Source: Scheffersomyces stipitis CBS 6054
Lineage: Eukaryota; Ascomycota; Pichiomycetes; Serinales; Debaryomycetaceae
Reading direction: 5' to 3'
Assembly: GCF_000209165.1 (NCBI RefSeq)
Contig: NC_009042.1
Span: 1,922,001-1,986,000, forward strand
DNA length: 64,000 nt
Position 1 is the stretch's first letter. Every line of letters starts with the position of its first letter. The position numbers and the translations under genes are program-made. This document shows, piece by piece, positions 1 to 10,746 of the stretch. The notes beneath the pieces were generated by a model, which was not told the origin of the DNA, did not search any database, and saw only the letters and a program-made list of their open reading frames with translations.

Positions 1-625
1 TACAACTCTTGAAGTAGCCAAGAACTAGCTGCTGGTGATCTCTGATGTTTCTGTCTACATCTTTCATCCCACGTCCCGTGTGAGGGAAGTTGAACATGAT
101 ATAGTCCAAATTTGCATGATCAGCAAAGAGTTCTACTTTTGCTTTCTTCAGTTTTGGTGTTGGAGTTAACTTCAATGATGCTACCATATTCAAAGCATCT
201 ACTTCATGAATCACCTTCACTCCACTTTCAATAAGCAGTTTGACAGTGTCTTCCACATTGGGATATTTAGCTACCAATTCGTCATAGGAATCATAGGATG
301 TAGCAATCAAGTTCTCTGGCTCAATGTACTGTTGGGCTATGATCGATTTTGCAAAACTGAAATCTCCTTCTCCTACCAAGAGCACTCTATCTCCTTTTTT
401 GAATGGTATGTATCCACTCTTTTGTAAATTCAACTGCTGTTTCTTTTTGTTCTTATTAACTTTCCCCCCTCCTTTCATAGATTGCTGTTTCTGAGCCAGA
501 TGTTCTTTCTGTAAAGCTTCCTTTTTGGCCAACTGCAGTTGCGATTTTTCCAAAACTACATGTCGAGCCAAAGCGGCCATGAGTCCCTTCTTGCCAAGGT
601 TCTTTCCATGCGTCTTCTTAGCCAT
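1..625 (-). CDS. BMT5: 25S rRNA (uridine-N3)-methyltransferase Bmt5, 3' end cut by window edge
   Basis: The first 208 residues are visible; the C-terminus lies beyond the left edge. Start is the ATG at 625-623 (minus). A lysine-rich N-terminus of about 80 residues, typical of a nucleolar protein, precedes the methyltransferase fold. The SAM-binding motif VLLVGEGDFSFA is at residues 81-92 and NFPHTGRG about 100 residues later, followed by a D-RNI-HQ-L motif. This set marks the DUF2431/Bmt5 family, which methylates a uridine of 25S rRNA at N3 in the nucleolus. The upstream DNA has a near-PAC element (GCGATGA, minus strand around 672-666), which would suit ribosome-biogenesis regulation, though one site is weak evidence. 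Family assignment is firm. Confidence 0.9.
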   Translation of the reverse strand, partial: MAKKTHGKNLGKKGLMAALARHVVLEKSQLQLAKKEALQKEHLAQKQQSMKGGGKVNKNKKKQQLNLQKSGYIPFKKGDRVLLVGEGDFSFAKSIIAQQYIEPENLIATSYDSYDELVAKYPNVEDTVKLLIESGVKVIHEVDALNMVASLKLTPTPKLKKAKVELFADHANLDYIMFNFPHTGRGMKDVDRNIRDHQQLVLGYFKSC

Positions 626-804
626 TGTTATACTGACTTGCTATAAGAGAGAGAACTAGAGATGATCATCGCAGACTGAAGAATTATGCCTATTGATATT
701 GACAATTGGTAGCGCGCACTTAATTTTATCAATGAACTATTCTAGAAAACTACACTTTCCTTACAACAAGTAGTCCTAAGATATTTTTGCTGATACACAT
801 AGAT

Positions 805-3117
805 CTATAAATGTACATGGGCTTCGGCAATACTGAAATCCTCTTGAGAAGTTTCTTGGTTGTCGTGAGGTTGTTCTGGCAAATGCGAATCTTCATCGTC
901 ATCATCGCTTAATCCGCTACTTTCTTCGTAGTCTACGTCTTCATTATCATTAACAGAGATTGATACGACACCAACACTATCGGAGTCCACATCCATTTTG
1001 CTGGAAGTAGACTTGTTTTCGCTATCGTCCTCTGGTGTATCTTCCTCTTCCTCCTCCTCTTCTTCACTATCAGAAACATCTTGCAAAAATTCCTTATGCC
1101 CATCATCGAACTCGTAGAAGATCATAAATGTACCCTGAGCGTTCAATACTTCTTCTTCAGTGACAACATATACAGATTCGTCACTAATTCTCCACCATGT
1201 ACCCCTCAACTGACGGTAGCAAATGTAGTGGCCGTAGTTGTGAGTACCATAGTGGGAGATTACTGCCTTCAAGTTGTACAACAACTTGGGATCTACTGGA
1301 AGTGGTTCCAAGTTGTCTATATCGGTGCTAGTAGTAGAGTCTGACTTCGTTTCTTCAGGAGTGGAAGACAACGACGAGTCTGACGGAGTTGAAGGAAGTG
1401 TTTCTGAATTTTTAGTCTGTTCCTGCTGCAAAACTGTTCTCTCTTCCTGTTTTCTGAAAGGCAATCTAGCGTCCATGTTAATATCCCTTGGTTCGGCAAT
1501 GTATGGAGCCAAGTTTAACTTTGACGGGAAAGTCACACTGCTGGAGTTCTTGACTATCATGTATGTTCTAGGGTCAAATACCGATCTATTTATATGGATG
1601 GACAACAACGGAGGCGGTCTACTCAAGAGTATCTGTTTGGATTTTCTACTTTTTCTAATATGCTTTTTTATGGTGAGCTTTTCGAACACTTCGTCTGTGA
1701 TATGAGGTTTCAACAATTCCGAATCGATAGCATCGAGACGAATTTGAAATTGTTCCCTCAACTTGTCTCCGTTTGGCTTTGCTTGAAGGTCCTGCAAAGT
1801 CTCTAAAAGGAATTCTTTGGTTTGATTCAAACCACATCTGTTACAGTTGACATCTTCAATGATTTCTGGTGTGATCCAGTCGTTCATTAACAGAAGCAAG
1901 TCAAAGCTGGAGTAGTAGGAAGAATTGTTTGGCAAATTCAAACTCAAGCCTGAATTGACAGAATAACGGATGCCACCTACTTCTCCGCAGGACAAACAAC
2001 CGATTCTTTCGGCTGAGATTCCATCTACAGGAGTAATCAACTCAAGTGGGAACACCTTGTGATCACAGTCTACCAAGTTGGGGTCAACCTGGTTGGCTGG
2101 AACGTACACTTTACCCAATTTTCCTAATTTTTCGCAGCCGAAGACGACGTTCGGCACATTTTCGATATCGAGGAATCTCACTTGCTTCTCCTGATTTCCG
2201 GCCTTTTCTTCTGGTTCTGGGGTGGGTAATCTGGATTGGGAAACTTTCTTGTATTCCCGTTCCAACAAACTCATTACGAGCTGGTAGAACTCTTGGGCGT
2301 CTTCCTGATTGTAGCCTGAGAAAAAGTTCTGTTTGGGGCCATTGGGCATCTTGTTCAAGAGAGCTTTCGTACTGAACTCCTTGCCACGAGCTCCATATTT
2401 ACCATTGAGATTATCCAACAACGTTTTTAATGCATTGGTGAAGATTAATTCTGGTCTAGGAGAGTTGGATTTCATGGAGATCACGTTTCCTTGTGGAGTC
2501 TGAAGTGCTGTTTCCGAGAAAAGGTAGGAGTCGATAAACTTAAGCAACTCACGGGATGATGCCAACGACTGAAGCACCGAGTTCATAAAACAAGTGTTAC
2601 CGTCGTTACTGAGGCCGCCAATCTCGCCACCATTTTTGATTGCGAAACGGTGGGACTTGGACTTCCTGGTTGTGAACCGAGATCGGTTAGCAAATTTGTA
2701 ATTCGAGCTCATGTATGACATCAACTGCTTAAGTTTGGTGAGATTATGTGGAAGAAAAACTGTTCGAATAGAGAAAGCAACAGCACAGCCAGTTAGAACT
2801 AGGATAAAGAGTCTTTGACGGGAAGATGCTGATGAGACAGCTGCTATGGAGTTGAAGGGGCTGGTGAGGCTACTGCTGGAAGACCTGGAGATGTGTTTGA
2901 GAATGGGGAAGTAGGTGGAAAACCAGTCTATCGCTGCCAGGGGAAGTAGCGGAGTCAATGTGAGATAAATGTCTAGCACGAGACCGTCAAGCGGATTTAG
3001 GGGGAAACGCCAAATGTAATGCAATAATACTACAGCAGGGACAGTGACAACTAAAGTACACTGGAAGAAAGTGTCGTGGAGGAGAAAAGCGGTCAATTCC
3101 AGGAAATCGTTTGTCAT
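805..3117 (-). CDS. UBP1: Membrane-anchored ubiquitin-specific protease Ubp1
   Basis: Cysteine deubiquitinase that removes ubiquitin from substrates. The frame is open back to 3207, but its only upstream start-like codon is TTG; the first ATG is 3117-3115, giving 770 residues (S. cerevisiae Ubp1 is about 809). From that ATG the Cys box (GLSNDGNTCFMNSVLQSL) has catalytic Cys176 and the His box (NYGHYICYR) has His630. Before the catalytic domain there are hydrophobic stretches at about residues 20-65 and 103-122, as expected for the membrane-anchored Ubp1 type. CxxC pairs (CLSCGE, CNRCGL) sit in the middle of the domain. The C-terminal 110 residues are very acidic, with runs of Asp, Glu and Ser. 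The Cys-box wording is nearly identical to yeast Ubp1 rather than to other Ubps. Confidence 0.92.
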   Translation of the reverse strand: MTNDFLELTAFLLHDTFFQCTLVVTVPAVVLLHYIWRFPLNPLDGLVLDIYLTLTPLLPLAAIDWFSTYFPILKHISRSSSSSLTSPFNSIAAVSSASSRQRLFILVLTGCAVAFSIRTVFLPHNLTKLKQLMSYMSSNYKFANRSRFTTRKSKSHRFAIKNGGEIGGLSNDGNTCFMNSVLQSLASSRELLKFIDSYLFSETALQTPQGNVISMKSNSPRPELIFTNALKTLLDNLNGKYGARGKEFSTKALLNKMPNGPKQNFFSGYNQEDAQEFYQLVMSLLEREYKKVSQSRLPTPEPEEKAGNQEKQVRFLDIENVPNVVFGCEKLGKLGKVYVPANQVDPNLVDCDHKVFPLELITPVDGISAERIGCLSCGEVGGIRYSVNSGLSLNLPNNSSYYSSFDLLLLMNDWITPEIIEDVNCNRCGLNQTKEFLLETLQDLQAKPNGDKLREQFQIRLDAIDSELLKPHITDEVFEKLTIKKHIRKSRKSKQILLSRPPPLLSIHINRSVFDPRTYMIVKNSSSVTFPSKLNLAPYIAEPRDINMDARLPFRKQEERTVLQQEQTKNSETLPSTPSDSSLSSTPEETKSDSTTSTDIDNLEPLPVDPKLLYNLKAVISHYGTHNYGHYICYRQLRGTWWRISDESVYVVTEEEVLNAQGTFMIFYEFDDGHKEFLQDVSDSEEEEEEEEDTPEDDSENKSTSSKMDVDSDSVGVVSISVNDNEDVDYEESSGLSDDDDEDSHLPEQPHDNQETSQEDFSIAEAHVHL

Positions 3118-3730
3118 AGAGGTTGGAAGATTGGGATGAAAACCAAGGTATTTGTTTTCGCTCCCTTTTCTACCAATAAACCAGGAAACTCTGCTTGTAT
3201 TGGACAAACAAACAAGGACACTTTCACAGTGACACGGCTGTAGTTGGTATGATGTTGTGGCGTGAGCTGTGAAAAACTTCAGATTTGTAGATTTAAATCG
3301 CAGAACAATTACTCCAATTTTTTTTCTGATGATAATGTGTCACGTGTCCGAAGCGGATGGCTGCGAAACGAATCTCACGATCTAGAATTAAAGTCTATCA
3401 GTAAAGTTCAAATGGATCTACTCAAAGCTATATTGCATAGTACTGGGAATTGCTATATGATCGCCGAATTCTACAGAACATTTTTTCAAAAACAATCTTC
3501 AGCTTTATTGAACATATAAAGAGATGTTGGTAGCTATATAAAAATAGATAAAAAAGGCGCAATTGTTCTTTGGGTCATGAACCCAGAATCAACCACCGAA
3601 GAGCATGATCAGTATTCTATAGTAGTGACAAGTCCTTACTATAACCAACGCTATAACAATTGTTAAAACTATCGTTAAAAATATTGCCATAGTATCTGAT
3701 CAGCTCGGTGTATATGTACATTCTATCTGT
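3118..3730. other. Intergenic: UBP1 promoter and PUB1 3' flank
   Basis: AT-rich. It carries a CACGTG E-box at 3341-3346 and a short inverted repeat around 3573-3585 (GGGTCATGAACCC). The 85-codon plus-strand frame at 3262-3519 shows no family resemblance. No RNA gene seen. Confidence 0.5.
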
Positions 3731-5221
3731 TTATGGTCTTCCCTGACCATACATTGGAGGAGGAGGTACGCCGCGGCCGAAGTTCTGGAACTGGCCCATA
3801 GGAGGTCTATCCTTCCCCCAGCCACACTTCAACGGTCTGCCATTGACGGTGAAACCAGCCAATTGCACAATGGCCAAAGCGGCACGTTCATGCGAGTCGT
3901 ACTTAACAAAGGCGCAACCTCTTTCCGGATGGAACTTGAAATCTACAATGAAGCCAAAGTTTTGTAATAATGGAATCAACTCGTTCTGCTGGGTGAAATG
4001 GGCGATATTACCCAAATACACTGTGGTTTGCCAAGAGGGAGTCTGTCTCAAAACAATGTCGTACGATTGGGGAGACATTACGGGGATATTGGCTTGACCA
4101 GAAGCTCCATTAGCGACATTTCCAGCACCAGGACCGCCGCTACCGTTAGCTCCAAGATTGGAAGGCGAAAACACACCTCCGCCAGGAGCATTAGGCTGTA
4201 AGTTTTGTGGAATACCTCCCTGCGGCTGGAACTGGCCGTTGCTCAAACCTCCGTTGGCATTGCCCATCTGCTGTTGAGGTATGCCGTTGGTGTTGAATGG
4301 TCTAAACTGGCCACGGTTACTATTGTTATTATTGTTATTATTGTGGTGATGGAGATGACGGTTGTTACGGTAGTTGCCTCCGTTGTTACCGTTCATCTGC
4401 TTGTGAGAAGCCCAGTTACATCTGATGGCTCTACCGTTAATCCACTCACCGTTCATGGTCTGTAAGGCTAACTCGGCATCGGCCTGCGTTCCAAAAGTTA
4501 CAAACCCATAGCCACGGGATCTTGACGTTTGCATGTCCCACATAACATGGGCCTGCTTCAACGTCTGGAACTTGGAAAAGGCCCTTGTCAACGTTTCGTC
4601 GTCAACTTCCGGCGATAAATCTCCGACAAAAATGTTAAAAGTAGGTTCGTCAGGGTGAGCAGCCGTGTTGATCGTCGAAGATTGGAAAGCCCAATTTATC
4701 TTGATCTCAGAATTGTTGATGATACGGCCATTCAATGTATGCAAAGCCATATCAGCAGCCTGATTAGTGTCAAATTCAATGAAGGCATAGTTGAATCCAG
4801 GCTTATTCTTATCATTCAAGATCTTCACCGACTTGATACCGCCTGCTACAGAGAACAAGTCCTTCAACATGTCGTCAGTAACAGACTTGTGCAAGCCTCC
4901 AACATACAAGATCTTCTTGGACACCTCACGTCCTCCTTCGAGAGCACTGGCTGGGGCTGGCGCAGGTTCAGCATTGGGAGCTTGGACTTGAACCTGGTTT
5001 TGCTCAGCAATGGTCTTCTGCTCAGTTGGGTTTTCAATGGAAGCCTGTTCAGTTTCTGGTTGCTCAGCAACAGAAACGGCGGCAGGAGCAGAAGGTTCGG
5101 ATTCCGATTCGGCAGGAGCAGCGGGAGCTTCAGCAGCAACGTCGTGCTGTTCCGCTGGCTGTTCTTGTTGCTGTATTTCAGCATCTACAGGCTTTTGCTG
5201 TTGTTCGGTTTGTTCAGCCAT
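3731..5221 (-). CDS. PUB1: Poly(U)/poly(A)-binding RRM protein Pub1 (TIA-1 type)
   Basis: RNA-binding protein of the Pub1/TIA-1 family, which binds U- and AU-rich mRNA, affects mRNA stability and joins stress granules. The ATG is at 5221-5219 and the protein has 496 residues. After a Gln/Glu/Ala/Pro-rich N-terminus of about 100 residues come three RRMs: RRM1 at about 103-178 (RNP2 ILYVGGL, RNP1 NYAFIEF), RRM2 at about 195-272 (RNP2 IFVGDL, RNP1 RGYGFVTF) and RRM3 at about 398-470 (RNP2 VYLGNI, RNP1 CAFVKY). RRM2 and RRM3 are separated by a low-complexity Asn/Gly/Gln/His linker with poly-His and poly-Asn, the usual Pub1 layout. Its upstream gap of nearly 2 kb is unusually long for a yeast. Confidence 0.93.
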   Translation of the reverse strand: MAEQTEQQQKPVDAEIQQQEQPAEQHDVAAEAPAAPAESESEPSAPAAVSVAEQPETEQASIENPTEQKTIAEQNQVQVQAPNAEPAPAPASALEGGREVSKKILYVGGLHKSVTDDMLKDLFSVAGGIKSVKILNDKNKPGFNYAFIEFDTNQAADMALHTLNGRIINNSEIKINWAFQSSTINTAAHPDEPTFNIFVGDLSPEVDDETLTRAFSKFQTLKQAHVMWDMQTSRSRGYGFVTFGTQADAELALQTMNGEWINGRAIRCNWASHKQMNGNNGGNYRNNRHLHHHNNNNNNNSNRGQFRPFNTNGIPQQQMGNANGGLSNGQFQPQGGIPQNLQPNAPGGGVFSPSNLGANGSGGPGAGNVANGASGQANIPVMSPQSYDIVLRQTPSWQTTVYLGNIAHFTQQNELIPLLQNFGFIVDFKFHPERGCAFVKYDSHERAALAIVQLAGFTVNGRPLKCGWGKDRPPMGQFQNFGRGVPPPPMYGQGRP

Positions 5222-7185
5222 TGATAAATAGAATGCAAGGTTAGCGAAAAAAAGTTAAATTGACTGAAAAATCGAGAATTTGTCAATCTGAAATCCACTG
5301 ACTATACGAGCAGAATAAGTAGATTGGGATGGTAGATAGTAAACTGGATAGCTACTCTAGACAATGTCTATACGATACTTTTGGAAACACACAAGGTTTT
5401 TAAGCGGACTATCTCTTTTGATGTGGAGGGTCTATAAGCACACGAATCACTACAAAAACCACCAACGATAATTTTAAGAAAAACAAGCTGGTGAACACGG
5501 CACTGTGCTTGTGGGATGGGTATCAACGGCAATTGGCACGGAGATCAAAGTTTTGCAAACAAAAAGTCTGATAAGTCAAAGACAGAAGTGGCAGGATAAT
5601 GTCCAGACACGGTTCGACAAAAAGGATATAGGCCGACAAGACAAAAAGTGGAAGGCTCAGGACCAGAAACAAAGTCTAAACAAACACGAAACAAACAAAA
5701 AAAGCGTGCCACACGTCGCTAGGGAGAATCGAATCGAACAGGTCAACAGTATTAGTGTTGTTTCCTCGAAACAAAGTGGTTGTCGAGATTTTGACCCGTA
5801 CAGAGAAACGTCAACTCAGAGTGAACGAAGTGTGTATGAACCAGAAAGAATTGGTGTGCACAGGAGTGGAGCAATCAGCCAACAGGAGGATACGAGGTGG
5901 GGCAGGGAGTAGTGAAATATTGTTACCAGGGTGGTGTAATTGGGTTGTGACGAATGTGGAGTGCTTTGTGGTGACAGAATTGCCAGATGGCGCCGGTTGT
6001 AGTTTGGATATTGTTAGCGTATATTCTCGTAAATATTCTCTGGTGCTGGCGTAAATTGGTGTCGGACGTAGAATTGGCATAATTTACATGGTAGCGAATA
6101 AATCAAGAATGGAAAACTGGATTTACTGGAGTTCATTGATTTTACTAGAGATCATTTCTACAATTCTCCCAACAGTGCTACTATTTCGTCGTTAGCAATT
6201 GCTGCTACTTTAAGCGGGAATTACGAAAGATATGGGCCGTCTATATAATTTGTGCAACCTCTGACCATGTGTGAGTACCACTACAATTTCCACTCTTTTT
6301 TTCACTTTACTATCCAACTTACTCTTTCAAACCATTCAATTCGTTTGCCGATCATTTCCCACATCTCCAAGAACATTCAACTTGAGCCATCGACCGTAGA
6401 CTGCCAGGGATCGGTTTTTCTTGCCCAGTACCAATGCTAGCCTTGGTCAAGCACTGGGCTGGACCTAATTGGATCCTGCACCACTATCGCCATTTTAACG
6501 GTACAGTCAATCTTATTTCTTGCCATACCATGTAGAGTAACTCTTCCGTTGGAGGCAATCACCGGTTGCTTCCTATTATCGTACATCCGTATAATTAGGC
6601 TCATAAAAGTTACCTCGCCTCGGAGACACCCGTGCAATTTTCAGAACAATCGCTCGCTACGACTTTGCTCGTTACTTGGCCCGCTTCAGCCTATCGCCGG
6701 TATCTACGTGCTAAATTTTTCAGTCTATTTAATTTTGCAATCTTCATCCGGATCTGCCTCGTCTCGTCTTTCGGTTTATTTTAAACCTGCACTTGCAATT
6801 GGTGGACATTATTTCTTCTGGTCAATGGTAATTTTTCACTTTCTGGATACACTTATTTTTGCTTGAACTTAATTACTAGCTTAAATCAGATTGTCGTTTT
6901 TTTCTTAACCTCAGGTAATTATTTCAGTATGATAACATATGGTTGGTAGATCTGAGATGAAGCCTTATTATTTGGCCAATTCTAAAGCCTCCATTCTAAA
7001 TGCATTTATGTAACTACTTCTCCATATTTGGCCGGATGTTTGTCGAATTCAAAACGCGACACATCTTGCGACAAAAAGAATTTGCTATATACAGGATAAC
7101 TTTTCAAAATAGCTTTTCATTTCATGATAATGCTCTACTCTAACAACAGAGTCTTTGTCTGGGAAACGCCAAGTTCGCTTTATCC
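5222..7185. other. Long divergent intergenic region between PUB1 and TRM12
   Basis: 1.96 kb shared by the 5' ends of PUB1 (minus) and TRM12 (plus). Short overlapping frames exist, for example 5505-5912 (+) and 6549-6866 (+), but none has a recognisable domain or yeast-like composition, so I do not call them genes. The one structural item is a stem-loop at 6424-6458, listed separately. No tRNA B-box or snRNA signature seen. Confidence 0.5.
6424..6458. other. Predicted stem-loop in the PUB1-TRM12 gap
   Basis: CCCAGT-ACCAA at 6424-6434 can pair with TTGGT (6443-6447) and ACTGGG (6453-6458), giving 11 base pairs with an 8-nt loop and a 5-nt bulge on the 3' arm. It could be part of a structured noncoding RNA or a chance inverted repeat; no snoRNA H or ACA box was identified with confidence. 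Confidence 0.3.
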
Positions 7186-8451
7186 ATGGAATACTTTCGC
7201 ATAAAAACTGAAGATGCCACTCTTGTCAAGACGTTGAAAAACAAGCTTGAATCGACTTCCAACCTTAATAAATCTTTGAAGATTGCAAAGTCTAATGGTG
7301 TTTTCCAGATTCATACAACGTTAACAGAAATTGATGAACTCGAGCCAATTGTTTCCCAATACGAATCCAAAGTAATTTACGACACATATTTAGCAGAAAC
7401 TGGGCTCAATACTCCAACTACGTTAGTTTCAATAGTAGAACAATACTGTTCTTCTCATACTATACCTTTAACACAAGATTTGATCCAACTCATACCGAAG
7501 AAATGGTCAGTATACCCACCAATGATACTTTTCGGAAGCAATACTTTCGATTCACAAATATGGCAATCTCTTTTATTAAGCATAGACTCCAATGACTTCT
7601 TCTTGTACATACTTTCACTGTCTTTGTTTGCGTCCAATCATAGCAAGTTGACCCATATTGCCATTAATAAACCTATCATAGAATCTGATGTCATGAGGAG
7701 GCCCTTTAATATCCGACCCATATTTGGGGACTTTGGTCCATTACCCACGAATTACGACAGTCCAGTAGATACTGACTTTTCCAATGCTTTCTGGTGTACA
7801 GTTGTTCAAAATGGAATTTATCAGACCTGGGCACCTTATTATACAATGTTCTCCAGAGGAAACATCAAAGAGAAAGCAAGAATTCTCGATACTTATACAG
7901 ACATAAAGAATAATGTAGTGGTTGACTTATACTGTGGAATAGGGTATTTCTCGCTTTCATACTTAAAGAGAGGTGCCAAACAGCTATTTTGTTGGGACTT
8001 GAATCCGTGGTCCATAGAAGGATTCAGAAGAGCCATTAATGGGAAGTACCTTTATAAGATCTTTAGAAGAGAAGATAACTTTGACTATCAGATATACAAA
8101 GAGGCGACCGAGGATGGTACTCAGGTGTTTATATTCCAAGAAAGTAACGAACATTGTCTTGAAAGATTGACAACGTTCCCAAAGAACAGTTTGCCTATCG
8201 CTCACATAAATTTGGGTTTATTGCCCAGTTCACAAAACTCGTGGAGAATTACGCAGAAGTTGAAAGACGATCATTCGAGTCAATACATTTCAACTTTTGT
8301 TCACATTCACGAGAATGTTCACGTAGCTGAATTCGACACTTTCAAGTCTCTAGTATCAGACAGATTTCCAACCGCCTCAATCGGGCATTTAGAAACAGTG
8401 AAAACATTTGCTCCTGATGTTTGGCATATTGTCTTGGATATTAAATTATGA
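7186..8451 (+). CDS. TRM12: tRNA wybutosine-synthesizing protein 2 (Trm12/TYW2)
   Basis: Enzyme of wybutosine synthesis on tRNA-Phe: it transfers the 3-amino-3-carboxypropyl group of S-adenosylmethionine to the tricyclic yW-86 intermediate. The ATG at 7186 gives 421 residues, slightly shorter than S. cerevisiae Trm12 (about 460). The SAM-binding motif VVDLYCGIGYFSLSY begins near residue 245, followed by the acidic post-I segment CWDLNPWSIEG that defines the TYW2/Trm5 group. A late motif NLGLLPSSQNSW (about 341-352) matches the conserved TYW2 C-terminal signature. The N-terminal 150 residues are divergent. TRM12 in place of TRM5 is supported by the NPWS and LGLLPSS motifs. Confidence 0.88.
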   Translation: MEYFRIKTEDATLVKTLKNKLESTSNLNKSLKIAKSNGVFQIHTTLTEIDELEPIVSQYESKVIYDTYLAETGLNTPTTLVSIVEQYCSSHTIPLTQDLIQLIPKKWSVYPPMILFGSNTFDSQIWQSLLLSIDSNDFFLYILSLSLFASNHSKLTHIAINKPIIESDVMRRPFNIRPIFGDFGPLPTNYDSPVDTDFSNAFWCTVVQNGIYQTWAPYYTMFSRGNIKEKARILDTYTDIKNNVVVDLYCGIGYFSLSYLKRGAKQLFCWDLNPWSIEGFRRAINGKYLYKIFRREDNFDYQIYKEATEDGTQVFIFQESNEHCLERLTTFPKNSLPIAHINLGLLPSSQNSWRITQKLKDDHSSQYISTFVHIHENVHVAEFDTFKSLVSDRFPTASIGHLETVKTFAPDVWHIVLDIKL

Positions 8452-10746
8452 CTTCTTGTAACTGTATTCAATCTCCTTGGTTGACAATAAGGACAAAAGA
8501 TAATAATATAATTTTGAGCTTGCTCGAACCTAAAATATTCGCTGTATACTGATTGCAAATAGCCGCTGTGACTTCACTAATTATTTAAAATTTGACACTT
8601 GCAGAATTATTTCCAGCGTGTGGAAGCGCAATTATCTAGAAGGAAGGACCACTAAAGCATTGACGTATTGGATTTAGTTATTCTGAATGTCAATATCAAT
8701 TTACAAATCTTAAGAATCACGCTTCTACAACTGAAGACATGTTAAATAGCTTTTGTTCATGAACCTCTCACTATCTAAACAGAATAAAAATAGAATTTAA
8801 CCGAAGCATCTTAAAACCGAAATACAGCGGAAGTGTTCGGAGTTCTGACCATAAATAGATTTCAAACACCGCTAATCGGGATCTACATCTAAGATAAGAG
8901 TATGTTCTGCAGCCTTGTGCTGGTTACGAGTCCGGTCTTGTGCGATCAATGAATCTGGTGACATTTGGCAATAGTACTGAAGCTACAAAAGAGGAATAAG
9001 ATCCCAGTGCCAAAAACTCGAATCGACAATTGGTAGCATTGAGTTTAACTGTGATTCCAAATGAAGTTACTTAAAGGTCTGCAGAAGAATCTTAGTCAGC
9101 TAACCTGATATAGAAATGAAATTCAACTGGATCTGCTACCGAGTGTGTCCCATCCAACTTCTGGCTTATATGCTACGGCTTTAGCTCCCGTAAGCGCCGT
9201 AATGAAAACATTCGATTCTAGATCGACGAACTTTTACAAAAGCACGTCAGAATTAGAATTATTAAGCATTGTTCACATTCATTCCCGTCCTTATCCTGGT
9301 AAAGTGTTTATCCTGCAGTGGAAATGTCAAATCTTCAATAATGTTCACAAAAGTTGCACCATGAATGACTGCGAAAAGAGGCTGTACCTTTCGCGCCGAC
9401 GTACATGGTGAAGATACCAACCAAAAGACACAGGACCAATTAGCAGCGCTGGGGAAGTGGAGAATACAACGAGTTTGCAATATCGAATGATGTAATGTTG
9501 TTGGACCCAGCGTGGAGAGTCTGGTGATGGAGCTTAGAAAGGCTCTTTTCGCAGCCTTCGGTAACTCTGGAACCTTTTCTTTTCTGGGGGCTTGATATGT
9601 GCGCCGCACCGCGGTGTCCGATTGCGAAAAGAAGAAAAGAGGTTTCTCGGGAACGCTCCCTCAGTGTCTGGAAAACTAGAGGACTATGGCACAAAGTCGG
9701 CCAGCTAGGTCTTCGGCAGGCCCATCGGGAAGTTAGCACAATGTCCGACTCCAGCGGCCAATAGGCAGCCCCCTATTCGACTGAGGCATCTGTAGACCGC
9801 TCGGAGTACCACAATATCTCCACGTCGTCACCATAGTAATGAAGCATTTTTAGCGAGAATCTGCTGTGTGTGCAGGGAGAGTTGTTGCTGCGCCATCTCT
9901 TGATACCGCAGCCAGTGACTGTGGTAGATAGACACAATTTCCAGATTCAGTCTTCATCCGTATGTGAAATTAAGGATTGACTCGGCAGGGGTTGGACTTA
10001 TTATTAGAAGTGAGCCAAGTTTTGTCGTGAATATAATTGGAATATATATAGAATGAATGCCAGCCGCGTTGATCTGGGCCAGCTCAATTGGGGTGCTGCT
10101 CAGACTCCGAAGACACCGAGCGAAAATCAAGATTGTGAGAGATTTCGCAGAATCAGCTTCCCATTCACTCCTTCATAGACTAGATAGAGAAACACTTAGA
10201 GTAGCAGTTGGCCGCGGAGTTAATTGAGACATCTATAATTCAGTACGTGTAGCGTCACCACTTGCAAGCGTATTTTATTGCAAGAGCCGTCCGCAATTCC
10301 CCACCACAAGCCCAGGTGAATTAGTCCATTCTTGTCGTTATTTTCGCCAGTGACACGCTCGGCTGCGGATATATTCTAGAGAAGTCGTACTAGGGACAAA
10401 TAACGACAGATTCTTCAGCCCCGATTAGTGCACTTTTGCGTTGGCCGTCCAGTAACGTGGTTCCACCAGATTGTTCAGATTACAGCACCTATAAAGTGCT
10501 AACCATAGACAAGGAAACCCCGGCAACACCTTCAACAAGACTAGAGAGTCAGTTTGCCTTTTCACACTTTTCTCTTGCCATTCGAGTCTTCCAACTGAAC
10601 TTTTCACTTTTTGTCTCGCAATATTATCGTTTCCTGTCTGGAACCGTTTTTTCGTCCCCCTCACAAATTGGATAGATATTTATCCCGTATTCTCTTCATA
10701 TAAAATAGAGTTGCACGATTTCTTTCCAGACTAGTGCCAGTCCTCG
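8452..10746. other. Very long intergenic region upstream of CRZ1
   Basis: 2.3 kb without a credible gene. The segment around 9580-9830 is distinctly more GC-rich than its flanks and reads open on the minus strand (9262-9609, 9440-9739), but those frames look like by-products of base composition. A TATA-like ATATAAAATAG lies at 10698-10708, about 40-50 bp before the CRZ1 ATG. Most of the region is probably the CRZ1 promoter and 5' leader. Confidence 0.45.

Noticed and set aside
5505..5912. 135-codon plus-strand frame upstream of PUB1 as a gene
   Set aside because: The translation is low-quality, rich in Lys, Gln and Arg, overlaps other equally long frames and has no domain.
9378..9385. GAGGCTGT as a calcineurin-dependent response element for CRZ1 autoregulation
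   Set aside because: A seven-base core 1.4 kb upstream is expected by chance; no cluster of such sites is present.
9262..9739. Overlapping 115- and 99-codon minus-strand frames in the CRZ1 upstream region
   Set aside because: They sit in a local GC-rich patch that lowers stop-codon frequency in all frames. No conserved motif was seen.
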